A DNA stretch of 64,000 bases, taken from the NCBI RefSeq assembly GCF_029338515.1, contig NZ_CP119988.1:3782001-3846000 (forward strand). The letters run 5' to 3'. Below, piece after piece: positions 27,724-37,408 of this stretch (positions are counted from its first letter, which is position 1; each line of letters opens with the position of its first letter). A model generated the notes under the pieces. That model made no database searches and had not been told where the DNA came from. It saw nothing but the letters and a program-made list of their open reading frames with translations. The stretch is from Haloglomus litoreum (GTDB taxonomy: Archaea; Halobacteriota; Halobacteria; Halobacteriales; Haloarculaceae). Position numbers and translations under genes: made by a program.

Positions 27724-28710
27724 ATGCCGAGTTACGCCGCCGTCGACCTCGGGGCGACGAACACGCGAGCGCTCGTCGCGGGCCCCGACGGTGACGAGCG
27801 GGGGCGAGCCCGCCGTTCCACGCCGCAGGCCGACGGCCCGACGATCGCGGCGGCGGTCGTGGCCACGCTCGAACGAGCCTGTGACGCCGCGGACGTGGCC
27901 CCCGAATCGCTCGCGGGCGTCGGCGTCGGCAGCATCGGGCCACTCGACGGCGACGCCGGGGCGGTCGTCGGGTCGCCGAACGTCCCGGCCGACCGCATCG
28001 AGCTGGCCAACGCGCTCCGCGACCGGACGGACGCACCCGTCACCCTGGAGAACGACGCCGTCGCGGGAATCCGGGGTGAGCGGCGGTTCACCGACTGTCC
28101 GGACCACGCCGTCTACCTCACCCTCTCGACAGGCGTGGGCGCCGGGGTCGTCGTGGACGGCCACGTCCTCCGGAGCTGGCGGGGGAACGCCGCCGAGGTC
28201 GGGCACCTCGCCCTCGTCCCGGACGGCCGCCCCTGCGGCTGTGGCGGACGGGGCCACTGGGAGGCGTACTGCTCCGGCGCCGGCATCGCCGCGCACGCAC
28301 GCGCCCTCGCGGCCGAGGGACACGAGACGAGCATGGACCCCGGGACACTGGACGCGGCGGCCGTCTTCGACGCCGCCGACCCCGAGGCCGTACTCGCCGC
28401 CGCGTCGGCCGAGACGCCGGATAGGACCGCCGTGTCCGGCGGCCCGGGCGACCCGCTCGCCACGCGCGTCGTCGCCGACGCCGTGCGTATGAACGCTCGG
28501 GGGGTCGCGGCGCTGGCACACGCGTACGCGCCCGAACTGGTCTCTATCGGCGGGACCGTCGCCCTGTCGAACCCCTCGCTCCTCGTCGAGCCGCTGACCG
28601 ACCTGCTCGCGGCGACCGGACTGGCGGTCCCCGCGCCGGCGGTCCGGGCGACGCCGCTGGGCGACGATGTCGTCCTCCGGGGGGCGCTGGCGAGCGTGCT
28701 GCCGGCGTGA
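27724..28710 (+). CDS. ROK-family sugar kinase (glucokinase-like)
   Basis: 328 residues. The phosphate motif VDLGATNTRALV is at the N-terminus. The sugar-binding END motif (ENDAVAG, about 108) and the catalytic-loop Asp in that motif are present, as is the ROK zinc signature GHLALVPDG...CGCGGRGHWEAYCSG (about 165-190). It phosphorylates glucose or a related hexose with ATP in the cytoplasm; the precise sugar is not certain. ATG 27724 starts exactly at the family N-terminus. It precedes the LVIVD genes but a metabolic link is not evident. Confidence 0.92.
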   Translation: MPSYAAVDLGATNTRALVAGPDGDERGRARRSTPQADGPTIAAAVVATLERACDAADVAPESLAGVGVGSIGPLDGDAGAVVGSPNVPADRIELANALRDRTDAPVTLENDAVAGIRGERRFTDCPDHAVYLTLSTGVGAGVVVDGHVLRSWRGNAAEVGHLALVPDGRPCGCGGRGHWEAYCSGAGIAAHARALAAEGHETSMDPGTLDAAAVFDAADPEAVLAAASAETPDRTAVSGGPGDPLATRVVADAVRMNARGVAALAHAYAPELVSIGGTVALSNPSLLVEPLTDLLAATGLAVPAPAVRATPLGDDVVLRGALASVLPA

Positions 28711-28776
28711 GCACCCGGGCGCCGACCCCGCCGCGTGACCACAACCCATAGGCCCGTTCGAGCCGTCGACCCGGCG

Positions 28777-30216
28777 ATGAGACGGCGCGCGTTCCTGCGG
28801 CGGGCCGGGACGGTCACGGCGGGACTGGCCCTCCCAGCCGGTGCCGTGGCCGGGCAGGAGACGGAGACACCGACGTACACCCCGCGGCGGACCACGCCGG
28901 TCGCCGAGGGGACGGCGCCGCTGGGACGGCTCCGCCTCGACAGCCTGAAGGAGGTCGTCACCGCCCCCGACGGGGAGACGGCCTACTGCGCGACCGACGA
29001 CGGGTTCGCCGTCGTCGACATCACCGACCCGGCCGCGCCCGAGGTGCTTGTCGACGAGCGCGACCCCCTGGCCGACCGCGAGGCGAGCCTGTTCGACGTG
29101 TACGACGTGAAACTCGACGCCGAGAACGACCTGCTGGCCGTGGTTGCGCCCGCGAACCCCGGTGACCCGCGGGTGTTCATGGGCCTCCTGGTCTACGACG
29201 TGAGCGACCGGGCCGACCCGGAGCGCGTGACGACCTACGAGACGGAGTTCTTCAACCACAACTGCTTCGCGACCGGCGGCCACGTCTACCTCTGTGCGAA
29301 CCGGGGGAGCCGCAACGGCCTCGTCGTCGTCGACGCCCACGCCGGCGAGGAGGTGGGGAGCTGGTCGCTCGCCGACCGCGACGAGCGGTGGACCGACGTC
29401 CGCCTCCGGAACTGGGTGCTCCACGACGTGTCCGTCCACGACGGGGTCGCCTACCTCGCACACTGGGACGCCGGGACGGTCCTGCTGGACGTGCGCGACC
29501 CCGCCGACCCGTCGTTCCTCGCGCGCATCGGTGGACAGGGCCCGAGGCAGCTCGCCTCGCTCACGAGCAGCGAGGCCGCCGACGAGGCGCTCGAGCCGCC
29601 GGGCAACGACCACTACGCCGCCGCGAACGACGACGGGAGCCTGCTGGGCGTGGGCGTCGAGTCCTGGGACGCCGACCCGGACGACGACGAGGGGGGCCCC
29701 GGCGGCATCACGCTGTACGACATCTCCGACCCGACCGCGCCGGAGGAGCTGTCTGTCATCGACCCGCCACCGACGCCGGACCCGACGTTCACGGGGGTCT
29801 GGACCACCTCGCACAACTTCGCGTTCCGGGGCGACCGGCTCTACACCTCCTGGTACCGGGGCGGGGTGCGGGTGTACGACGTGAGCGACCCCGCGGACCC
29901 GGCGCTGCTGGCGCGCTGGCGGGACTCGTACAACGCGGGGTTCTGGACCGCCGAGCCCGCGGGCGACCGCGGCTTCTTCGTCGCGCCGTCCTGGAAGGGC
30001 CGGGACGACGAGGGCATCTTCGCCTTCGACCATGCCACGCTGTACACCTTCGCCGACCCTGCGGGCACACCGACCGATACACCGACGGCCCCCACGTCGA
30101 GCGACGGGCAGCCCGGGTTCGGGCCGCTCGCCGGGCTCGTGGGACTCGGTGCGGGCGCCTGGTACACGCTGGCCCGTCGTCGACGCGACGGGGGGCCGGT
30201 CGACGATCGGACGTAG
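28777..30216 (+). CDS. Tat-exported LVIVD-repeat PGF-CTERM protein, copy 1
   Basis: 479 residues. A Tat signal (MRRRAFLRRAG) is followed by a propeller of LVIVD-type repeats such as GFAVVDITDPAAPEVL, LLVYDVSDRADPERV, TLYDISDPTAPEEL and RVYDVSDPADPALL. A short Pro/Thr linker precedes the PGF-CTERM signal QPGFGPLAGLVGLGAGAW. It is likely folded before export and then lipid-anchored on the cell surface. The conserved FNHNCFATGG and TTSHNFAF histidines may bind a ligand or metal, which is inference. It is followed 83 bp later by a close paralogue. Confidence 0.9.
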   Translation: MRRRAFLRRAGTVTAGLALPAGAVAGQETETPTYTPRRTTPVAEGTAPLGRLRLDSLKEVVTAPDGETAYCATDDGFAVVDITDPAAPEVLVDERDPLADREASLFDVYDVKLDAENDLLAVVAPANPGDPRVFMGLLVYDVSDRADPERVTTYETEFFNHNCFATGGHVYLCANRGSRNGLVVVDAHAGEEVGSWSLADRDERWTDVRLRNWVLHDVSVHDGVAYLAHWDAGTVLLDVRDPADPSFLARIGGQGPRQLASLTSSEAADEALEPPGNDHYAAANDDGSLLGVGVESWDADPDDDEGGPGGITLYDISDPTAPEELSVIDPPPTPDPTFTGVWTTSHNFAFRGDRLYTSWYRGGVRVYDVSDPADPALLARWRDSYNAGFWTAEPAGDRGFFVAPSWKGRDDEGIFAFDHATLYTFADPAGTPTDTPTAPTSSDGQPGFGPLAGLVGLGAGAWYTLARRRRDGGPVDDRT

Positions 30217-30299
30217 CGAAGGCCCGGCCGAGAATCGGAGGTGGCGACGGGGGTCGGCGCGACCACAAGGCTTAGTCCCGCCCGACGGCGAGTGGGTCC

Positions 30300-31853
30300 G
30301 TGAACCGCCGCTCCCTCCTCCGTCGCGGCGCCGCCCTCCCGTTCGGGCTCGCCACCCTCGGCACCGTGTCCGGCACCGGCACGAACGGGCGGGCCACGCA
30401 GACGGACTACGGCCCGCTCGCCGAACTCGGTATCCCGAAGGCGAAGGAGGTGGTCCCGAGTGCGGACGGCCGGACGGCCTTCCTCGCCGTGACCGACGGG
30501 TTCGCCGTCGTCGACGTCACCGACCCCGAGTCACCAGAGGTCGTCCACGAGAACCGCGAGCCCTGGGCCGGCGAGGGGAACGGCCGCCTCGAGCAGATCT
30601 ACGACGTGAAACTCGACGCCGAGAACGACCTCCTGGCGGTCGTGGGGCCGGCCAACCCGCGGAACGCCTGGAAGGGCCTCATCGTCTACGACGTCTCGGA
30701 CCCGACCGCGCCCGAGAAGGTGGCCGTCCACGAGACGGAGTTCTTCAACCACAACTGCTTCGCGACCGGCGGGTACGTCTACCTCTGCGGGAACGCGAGC
30801 GAGCGCAACTCGCTCGTCGTCGTCGACGCCCGCGCCGGCGAGGAGGTGGGCCGGTGGTCCATCGCCGACGTGGACGAGCGATGGACGGAGGTCGGCCCGA
30901 ACTGGGTGCTGCACGACGTCTACGTCCACGACGGCGTGGCCTACCTCGCCCACTGGGACGCCGGGACGTGGGCGGTGGACGTGAGCGACCCCACGGCCCC
31001 CGAACTCCTCGCCCGCATCCGTGGGCGCGACGCGGAGACGTTCGTCGAGATGACCCGCTCCGAGGCCCGGCAGGACTACTCCGAGCCCCCGGGGAACGAC
31101 CACTACGTCGCCACCAGCGACGACGGGACGCTGCTGGGCATCAGCCTCGAGGCCTGGGACACGAACCGGGGCGACGACAGCGGCGGCCCCGGCGGCGTCT
31201 GGCTCTACGACGTCTCGGACCCGACCGCCGCCGAGGAACTGGCGTTCATCGAGCCGCCGCCGACCGACGACCCCACCTTCGGCGGCACCTGGACCACCTC
31301 GCACAACTTCTCGTTCGCGGGCGACCGCCTCTACACCTCCTGGTACGAGGGCGGGGTGCGGGTGTACGACGTGAGCGACCCCGCGGACCCGGCGCTGCTG
31401 GCGCGCTGGCGCGACAGCGACGCGGCGAGTATGTGGACGGCCGAACCCACCGGCCGCGGGGCGTTCCTCGCCACCAGTCACCGCGACGGGCCCCGCGCGT
31501 CGAGCGAGAGTTCCGCCGACGGCGCCGCGCTCTACACCTTCCCGGACCCGCCGGCCGACGCGGAGCCGCTGACACCGACGCCGGGGCCGACCCCGACAGT
31601 CACCGACACAGCGACGGGGAGCGAGACGGCCACCGGCACGGCGACGACCACACCGACACCCTCGGCGACCGACACGCCGACCGCCGCAGAGACGCCCACG
31701 GCGACCGACGCCGCCACCCCGGACGCCGGAGCGACCGACGGGGAACCCACCGGGACGAGCGCGGCCGGCCCCGGCTTCGGTCCGCTCGCGGCGCTCGGCG
31801 GGCTGGGACTCGGGGCGTGGCGGCTGCTCCGCCGCCCCGAGGACGACAGATAA
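30300..31853 (+). CDS. Tat-exported LVIVD-repeat PGF-CTERM protein, copy 2
   Basis: 517 residues, paralogue of the preceding gene with the same order: Tat signal (MNRRSLLRRGAAL), LVIVD propeller (GFAVVDVTDPESPEVV, LIVYDVSDPTAPEKV, WLYDVSDPTAAEEL, RVYDVSDPADPALL), a longer Thr/Pro-rich linker (about 415-490) and the PGF-CTERM signal GPGFGPLAALGGLGLGAW. The start is GTG at 30300. Blocks of DNA are identical between the copies, including 63 nt (29859-29921 with 31349-31411), pointing to a recent duplication or gene conversion. Cell-surface; function unknown. Confidence 0.9.
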   Translation: MNRRSLLRRGAALPFGLATLGTVSGTGTNGRATQTDYGPLAELGIPKAKEVVPSADGRTAFLAVTDGFAVVDVTDPESPEVVHENREPWAGEGNGRLEQIYDVKLDAENDLLAVVGPANPRNAWKGLIVYDVSDPTAPEKVAVHETEFFNHNCFATGGYVYLCGNASERNSLVVVDARAGEEVGRWSIADVDERWTEVGPNWVLHDVYVHDGVAYLAHWDAGTWAVDVSDPTAPELLARIRGRDAETFVEMTRSEARQDYSEPPGNDHYVATSDDGTLLGISLEAWDTNRGDDSGGPGGVWLYDVSDPTAAEELAFIEPPPTDDPTFGGTWTTSHNFSFAGDRLYTSWYEGGVRVYDVSDPADPALLARWRDSDAASMWTAEPTGRGAFLATSHRDGPRASSESSADGAALYTFPDPPADAEPLTPTPGPTPTVTDTATGSETATGTATTTPTPSATDTPTAAETPTATDAATPDAGATDGEPTGTSAAGPGFGPLAALGGLGLGAWRLLRRPEDDR

Positions 31854-31918
31854 CCCGAGAACCCGCCGCATAACTCAGATAGACTCGATTTCTGTCGTGA
31901 AAGACAGCAGTTACCGTA

Positions 31919-33394
31919 TCAGAGAGCATTCTCGACGGCACTCGCCACGCTTCTCGCCTTCTCCGCCAGCGCCTCGCTCACGTGGCCGCGCTCGACGGCC
32001 TCGTCCAGTTCGTCGTCGTCGACCCGCCGAACCGTCCCGTCGGCCTCCTTCACCACGTCGACGTGGAGGTCGACGTAGCGCGCCGCGTCCGGGAACAGTT
32101 CGACCGGCGTGCAGACGTTGACGTACGTGCCCCGACGCGTCCCGTCGTCGCCCCGGTAGACGGTGGGGTACCACCAGCGGCCCTCCTGCAGTTTGGTGAT
32201 GGCCACGTCGCCGGCCTGGCGCTCGACGCCGAGCGCGTCGTAGGTGCCGCCGGCGCTCATCTCCCGGCGGAGCGTCACCTGCCCCCCGGGGTCGTAGTCG
32301 GTCACCTCGCCGCGGCCGAGCGTGATGAGGCGGCCGTCCGGCTTCCCGTGGTGGAGCGCCAGCCGGTCGCCCTCGCGGGGTCCGAACTGGCGGGTGACGG
32401 CCGCGAACGGGAAGGGGTCCCCGGGCTCGAACCGGTCACCGGCGACCGCCTCTGCGAAGTCGACGGCGGCGCTGGCGGCGTAGTCGGCCGCCTTGGTCCG
32501 GTGGTGGCCCGGCATCGTCGCCGTGACGCCGCGACGGCGCTCGTCGAGCGCGAAGCGGGACTCCCGGCCGAACCAGGACCAGACGGTCGCTTCGGGGGTG
32601 GCGAGGCACCCGGGTGCGTCGTCAGGGTCGCCGCCACCCACGGCGTCGCGCACGGCCTCGACCCGGTCGACCGCCCGCTCGAGCGCGTCCGCGAGCGCGT
32701 CGAGGTCGGCGTCGTCCGCCGCGCGGTCCCAGCGGGGCGCCCAGCCGTCGGGCACGTCGACGGGGAGCATCTCGGCCATCCGCGCGGCCTCGCTCGACCC
32801 CCGGGAGCCGCCGCGCCGGAGTTCGACGAGGCCGCCGTCGACGACCAGCCCCGTGGCGAGCTCGGCGCGGTCGTCGTCCCACGGGGGGCGGGGGTCGCGC
32901 ACCTGCACGCGCAGGACGTCGCCCTCCTCGACGTAGTCGTCGGCCGCGCTGTACGGAAGGAATCCCGAATCCGGGCCACAGTCGACAACGGCGCCGCTCC
33001 CCACGTCGTCGGTGACGACCCCCTGGTAGACGGCCCCGGCGGGGAGCGCGGCCTCCCACGCGAGGGTATCGCGACCGACGCGTTCGAGGCGCTCGGCGAG
33101 GCGGGCGACGGCCCAGGGCGCGCCGGAGATGCCGATGCCCTGGCGCTCGTCCGTCGTCTCGACGGTCGCGTCGGCCGCCGCCACAGCGAAGTCGGCGTCG
33201 AAGCGGTCGCGGATGGGTTCGGAGGCCTGCACCACCCGCGTCGGAACCCCGTCGGTCGTCGAGTCGTGGAGCGCCGCGGTCAGCGCGGTCGTGTAGATGC
33301 CCCGGACCCGCACGGAGAGGTGGTCGGCGTCGGCGGGGACCGCGGGACGGCCGTCGGCTCCGCCGGCCCCGTCACCCGCCCCCTCACCGCTCAT
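31919..33394 (-). CDS. probable ribonuclease FAU-1 (AU-1/RNase E/G-like, DUF402)
   Basis: 491 residues. The N-terminal S1-like RNase E/G-related region has VRVRGIYTTALTAALHD and GAVVDCG...EEGDVLRVQV. The C-terminal half carries the DUF402 domain: GTYVNVCTPVELFPDAARYVDLHVDVVKEADGTVRRVDDDEL. This arrangement matches archaeal FAU-1, an AU-rich RNA-binding ribonuclease reported to act on 5S rRNA precursors. Cytoplasmic. Its ATG overlaps the stop of the upstream gene by ATGA (33391-33394), so the two are translationally coupled. Confidence 0.87.
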   Translation of the reverse strand: MSGEGAGDGAGGADGRPAVPADADHLSVRVRGIYTTALTAALHDSTTDGVPTRVVQASEPIRDRFDADFAVAAADATVETTDERQGIGISGAPWAVARLAERLERVGRDTLAWEAALPAGAVYQGVVTDDVGSGAVVDCGPDSGFLPYSAADDYVEEGDVLRVQVRDPRPPWDDDRAELATGLVVDGGLVELRRGGSRGSSEAARMAEMLPVDVPDGWAPRWDRAADDADLDALADALERAVDRVEAVRDAVGGGDPDDAPGCLATPEATVWSWFGRESRFALDERRRGVTATMPGHHRTKAADYAASAAVDFAEAVAGDRFEPGDPFPFAAVTRQFGPREGDRLALHHGKPDGRLITLGRGEVTDYDPGGQVTLRREMSAGGTYDALGVERQAGDVAITKLQEGRWWYPTVYRGDDGTRRGTYVNVCTPVELFPDAARYVDLHVDVVKEADGTVRRVDDDELDEAVERGHVSEALAEKARSVASAVENAL

Positions 33395-33768
33395 TCCAGC
33401 GCCTCGCGCGTCGGCGCGAACCGCACCCTACTGTTCACGGTCGGGCCGAGCGTCAGCTCGACGGTCCCGTCCGAGAGGACACGGCCGTCCTCGACGGGGA
33501 CGCCCCAGGTGTCGAACCGGAGCCACCCGCGGAGGTCGGCGGCGTGGGTGTAGGTGTCCAGCCACCGGACCTCGTGTTCGGGGAACTCGGCGCTGGAGTG
33601 GGCCTGGTCCATCGTCGAGTGGACGGTGTCGTGCTCGTCGAAGAACGCCTCCAGGTCGGCCGCCGCCTCGGCGACGGCGTCGGCCACGGCCTCGGAGGCC
33701 GCCTGCAGCTCCTCGGTCGACAGGCCGACCTCGCGGAGCGCCGCCTGCTCGCGGGGGTCGAAGTGCAT
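33391..33768 (-). CDS. small haloarchaeal protein coupled to FAU-1, unknown function
   Basis: 125 residues, no family recognised. Residues 1-60 are helical (REQAALREVGLSTEELQAASEAVADAVAEAAADLEAFFDEH); residues 60-125 look beta-rich (HEVRWLDTYTHAADLRGWLRFDTWGVPVEDGRVLSDGTVELTLGP). Soluble. The gene overlaps fau-1 by 4 bp, so it is expected to be made in step with the ribonuclease and may act on the same RNA process; this is inference only. ATG 33768 begins an acidic, haloarchaeal-like N-terminus. Confidence 0.78.
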   Translation of the reverse strand: MHFDPREQAALREVGLSTEELQAASEAVADAVAEAAADLEAFFDEHDTVHSTMDQAHSSAEFPEHEVRWLDTYTHAADLRGWLRFDTWGVPVEDGRVLSDGTVELTLGPTVNSRVRFAPTREALE

Positions 33769-33901
33769 ACCCCGGCTTCGGCCGGCGGGGACGAAAAGCG
33801 TCCGGTGTCGGCTGGCGTGGGCGTTTCCTCGTCCTCCGGGGCTGTGGGGTCGGTTCACCCTCCAAAACGTTCAGGGTCGCCCCCCGACTACGAGCGGGTG
33901 A

Positions 33902-35059
33902 ATGGGAGATCGCGACCCGATAGAGGCCCACGCCGACGGCACGCGTGACCTCTACGACATCTCGACGTGGGAGCCCCGCTCGGCGCTGGACGCGTTCGCC
34001 GTCCGGCTGTACGGCGGCATCCTGACCACGCTCCGGGCGGTCGTGGTCCTGCTGGCGGTGCTCATCCTCCTGAGCCAGTTCCTGCTCGGGAGCATCGGTG
34101 CCACGTTCGCCCAGGACCCCTACTCCGTCGGCCTGGTCGTCCTGTCGGTCGTCCCCGCGGTCGGCCTCGCGGCGTACGTCTACTACACCGACATCACCTC
34201 CTCGGAGCCGCTCGAACTCATCGTCGGCACGTTCATGCTCGGCATCCTGTTCGCCGGGTTCGCCGCCATCCTGAACACGGTGCTGGGGCCCATCGTCCGG
34301 GGTGGCCCGTCGATGTTCGGCGTCCTCGGCGCCATCGCCGGCTCCGTCCTCTTCTTCTACCTCGTGGTCGGGCCGGTCGAGGAGACCGTCAAGCTGCTCG
34401 CCGTCCGCCTGCACGCCTACCGGCACGAGTCGTTCGACGCCGTCATCGACGGGGCCGTCTACGGCGCCGCCGCGGGACTGGGCTTTGCCACCATCGAGAA
34501 CGCCCTCTACATCACCCGCAACATCGGTGGCTCGGGCAACGAGCTGGCCCTGGGCGCCGCGCTCACGACGGCCGGACTGGGCTGGGTCGCCGCCACCCTG
34601 GCCGACCTCTCCGTGCCGGTCGCCCAGACGGGGGCGAGCGGCATCATCGGCGTCTTCGAGAGCGGCGGCCGCATCACCGCGCTCCGGGCGCTCGCCGGAC
34701 CGGGCCACGTCATCTACTCGGCGTTCGCGGGCTACTACCTCGGCCTCGCGAAGTTCAACCAGGAGCACGCCGGCCCCATCGTCGTGAAGGGGCTCACCAT
34801 CGCCGCGCTCATCCACGCCACCTACAACGTCTCGGTCGGCATCGTTCCCGCGCTGTTCAGCATCGGCGCGAGCGAGCTCCTGGGCATCGCCGTCCCGCAG
34901 CTGGTCGCCTTCTTCGCGTTCGTCGTCGTCTACGACGGCATCTTCGGCCTCGCGCTGTACCGGAAGATCGCCGCCTACCGCGACGCCTACCAGGACGTCC
35001 GGGGCACCGGGGACCGCGAGGACGCGTTCGCCCCCGAGGCGACGGAGTTCGACCCCTGA
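33902..35059 (+). CDS. PrsW-family intramembrane protease-like protein
   Basis: 385 residues with about eight membrane helices. The PrsW signatures are present: EExxK as Glu160-Glu161 and Lys164 in VGPVEETVKLLAV, FATIEN near 199, the His in GPGHVIYSAFAGYYLG, and the His in ALIHATYN. These glutamates and histidines form the predicted metalloprotease site, as in the CAAX-protease superfamily. Bacterial PrsW cleaves anti-sigma factors; archaeal substrates are unknown. The N-terminal 30 residues are cytoplasmic and acidic. Divergent from the small gene coupled to fau-1. Confidence 0.9.
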   Translation: MGDRDPIEAHADGTRDLYDISTWEPRSALDAFAVRLYGGILTTLRAVVVLLAVLILLSQFLLGSIGATFAQDPYSVGLVVLSVVPAVGLAAYVYYTDITSSEPLELIVGTFMLGILFAGFAAILNTVLGPIVRGGPSMFGVLGAIAGSVLFFYLVVGPVEETVKLLAVRLHAYRHESFDAVIDGAVYGAAAGLGFATIENALYITRNIGGSGNELALGAALTTAGLGWVAATLADLSVPVAQTGASGIIGVFESGGRITALRALAGPGHVIYSAFAGYYLGLAKFNQEHAGPIVVKGLTIAALIHATYNVSVGIVPALFSIGASELLGIAVPQLVAFFAFVVVYDGIFGLALYRKIAAYRDAYQDVRGTGDREDAFAPEATEFDP

Positions 35060-35294
35060 CCGAGCGAGCACGGCGTGGAGCGGCCCGGGAACGCCGAATC
35101 GGACGGCTGAAAGGGCGCGCGTGACGCCGAGCCACGGGCGCTTCCAGCAGTACTCCACCGTCGCAGTCAGCAGCACTCCACCGACCGATGCGGGACGCAC
35201 GCCGTCTCTCATCTCCGACCCCGGCATCGGCGCAATCGGCCGCCGTCGACCCGAAGCCACGAGGCTTTTACCGCGCCATCGCCGACCGGGAGCC

Positions 35295-36098
35295 ATGCAA
35301 CGGTCCCCGCTCGCGGCGGTCGCGCTCGCGGTCCTGCTGGTGACGGCCGGCTGTAGCGGCGTGCTCGGCGGCGATGGCTCGACCTCGCCGGACGAACCCA
35401 CGCCCGTCGACGGCGACGCGGCCGACTCCCTCCCCGGCGTCTCCGACGGGCAGGTGACGAACGCGACGGCACTGCTGGCTGCCCACGAGCAGGGGCTGGT
35501 CGATGCGGGCTTCGAGAACCGGCTCCAGCTGAACGCGACCATCTCGTACCGCGGCGAAGCGGTGGATTCGGCCCGGGAGAAGCAGGTCATCGCCGAGCCC
35601 GGGGCCAGCGAGTACCGCTTCCGGGTGGTCAACCAGCAGGGTGGCGGTGGCGTCCGGTTCGACCACTGGGGCAACGAGAGCGTCTGGGTCTCCCGTGGGA
35701 CCCTCGGCGACCGGACGACCTACCAGGTCCGTGATCGGCGGGCCGGGGCGAGCGGGCTCGCCGTCCGGGGCATCATGGCGAACTACATCAACGGCTCGGA
35801 GGCGACCGTCACGAACGTCAGCGAGCGCGACGGCCTGACGCTGTACACCTTCGAGACGACCACGCCGCCGACGGACCCCGATGCCCTCCCCGAGAACGCG
35901 ACGAACGTCCGCGACTACCGGCTCCGGTTCGTGGCCGACTCGCAGGGCCGGATCCACGCGCTGGTCGCGCAGGGGACGTACGACATCCAGGGCGAAGCCA
36001 GCACGTTCTACGTCGGCTACCGGACCGTCGGGCTCGGAGACCGGGCCGTGACCCAGCCCGACTGGGCGAGCGAGGCACTGCGGAACGGGAGCGCCTGA
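35295..36098 (+). CDS. haloarchaeal lipoprotein, unknown function
   Basis: 267 residues. A signal peptide ends in the lipobox VTAGCSG (Cys20), so the mature protein should be lipid-linked outside the membrane. The body is a beta-rich domain with many N-glycosylation sequons (NAT, NGS, NVS). It shows a LolA-like pattern of long strands such as EYRFRVVNQQGGGGVRFDHWGNESVWVS and DYRLRFVADSQGRIHALVAQGTY. I recall similar proteins being common haloarchaeal lipoproteins but cannot name a function. ATG 35295 begins directly at the signal peptide. Confidence 0.85.
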   Translation: MQRSPLAAVALAVLLVTAGCSGVLGGDGSTSPDEPTPVDGDAADSLPGVSDGQVTNATALLAAHEQGLVDAGFENRLQLNATISYRGEAVDSAREKQVIAEPGASEYRFRVVNQQGGGGVRFDHWGNESVWVSRGTLGDRTTYQVRDRRAGASGLAVRGIMANYINGSEATVTNVSERDGLTLYTFETTTPPTDPDALPENATNVRDYRLRFVADSQGRIHALVAQGTYDIQGEASTFYVGYRTVGLGDRAVTQPDWASEALRNGSA

Positions 36099-36250
36099 GG
36101 CTGCCGGCACGTCCGTCCCTCGATGGCCGTCCGCCGACAGCGATGGCCGGGAGCGGACGAGCATGGGGAACCCACGCCACCGATGCCGTATACCCCCCAC
36201 CAGTTCGTGGCGCAATACCTAAGAGAACGCCTCCACTGGTTGCGATGTAG

Positions 36251-37336
36251 ATGCAGCGGGTCGAACAGGATCCACAGGACTTCGGGCGCGTCCTCTCGTC
36301 GATGTGTACGGAACCGCACCCGGCGGCGCGGGATGCCGCCGAGCGGTTCCTCGCGACGAACCCGGGCGATCCGGGCACGTACGAGACCGTCGCCAAGCTC
36401 GAACGCCGCGCGGTCGACCTGCTCGGAGAGGTCGTGGGGCTGCCCGACGTTGCGGGCTACGTCGCCTCCGGCGGTACGGAGGCCAACATCCAGGCGGTCC
36501 GCATCGCGCGCAACCGCTTCGAGACCGACACCCGCAACCCGAACGTCGTCGCCCCCCAGCACGCGCACTTCTCGTTCTGGAAGGCCGCCGACGTGCTCGG
36601 CGTCGAGTTGCGGACGGCGCCGCTCTCGGGCTACACGGCCAACCTGGAGGCCATCAAGCAGCAGGTCGACGAGGACACCATCGCCGTCGTCGGCGTCGCC
36701 GGCTCCACGGAGTACGGGCGCGTCGACGACATCCCCGCGCTCGCCGACATCGCGGCCGACGTGGGGGCGCTCTGTCACGTCGACGCCGCGTGGGGCGGCT
36801 TCGTCCTGCCGTTCACCAGCCACGACTGGAACTTCGCCTCCGCCGACGTGGACACGATGACCATCGACCCCCACAAGATGGGCCAGGCCGCGGTGCCGGC
36901 CGGCGGCCTGCTCGCGCGCGGCCCCGAGTTCCTCGACGAACTCGCCATCGATACCCCCTACCTCGAATCCACCTCGCAGGTGACGCTCACCGGGACCCGC
37001 TCCGGCGCGGGCGTCGCGTCGGCGGTCGCGGCGATGGAGGCGCTGTGGCCCGACGGCTACCGCGAGCAGTACTACGAATCGCAGGCAAACGCCGAGTGGC
37101 TCGCGAAGAAGCTCCGCGCGCGCGGCTTCGAGGTCGTCCCGCCGGTGTTGCCCATCGTCGCCGCCGACATGCCCGACCGCCTCATCGACACCCTCCGGGA
37201 CCGCGGCTGGCGGCTCTCGCGCACGGGCACCGACGAGGCCCGCGTCGTGATGATGCCCCACGTCGACCGCTCGATGCTCCGGGAGTTCGTCGAGGATATC
37301 GACGCCATCTTCGCCGAGTTCGACATCGGGCGATAG
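36251..37336 (+). CDS. mfnA: MfnA-type L-tyrosine/L-aspartate decarboxylase
   Basis: 361 residues, group II PLP decarboxylase. Lys209 in TIDPHKMGQ is the Schiff-base lysine; HVDAAWGG holds the PLP-binding Asp; [14 protein letters not shown] binds the phosphate. In methanogens MfnA makes tyramine for methanofuran. In haloarchaea the homologue is thought to decarboxylate aspartate to beta-alanine for coenzyme A. That assignment is by family knowledge; the sequence does not prove the substrate. Length and motif order are normal. A weak AATACC element lies about 35 nt upstream. Confidence 0.9.
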   Translation: MQRVEQDPQDFGRVLSSMCTEPHPAARDAAERFLATNPGDPGTYETVAKLERRAVDLLGEVVGLPDVAGYVASGGTEANIQAVRIARNRFETDTRNPNVVAPQHAHFSFWKAADVLGVELRTAPLSGYTANLEAIKQQVDEDTIAVVGVAGSTEYGRVDDIPALADIAADVGALCHVDAAWGGFVLPFTSHDWNFASADVDTMTIDPHKMGQAAVPAGGLLARGPEFLDELAIDTPYLESTSQVTLTGTRSGAGVASAVAAMEALWPDGYREQYYESQANAEWLAKKLRARGFEVVPPVLPIVAADMPDRLIDTLRDRGWRLSRTGTDEARVVMMPHVDRSMLREFVEDIDAIFAEFDIGR

Positions 37337-37408
37337 GCCTCACCTCCCCGGGCGACAGCCCGCCGACGAACCGGACATCATTTCCCCTTCCTGACCGACC
37401 GCTCCGTC

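Noticed and set aside
31561-31740. Short tandem ACCGACAC repeats
   Set aside because: Codons of the Thr/Pro/Glu linker in the second LVIVD protein; not a CRISPR or minisatellite.
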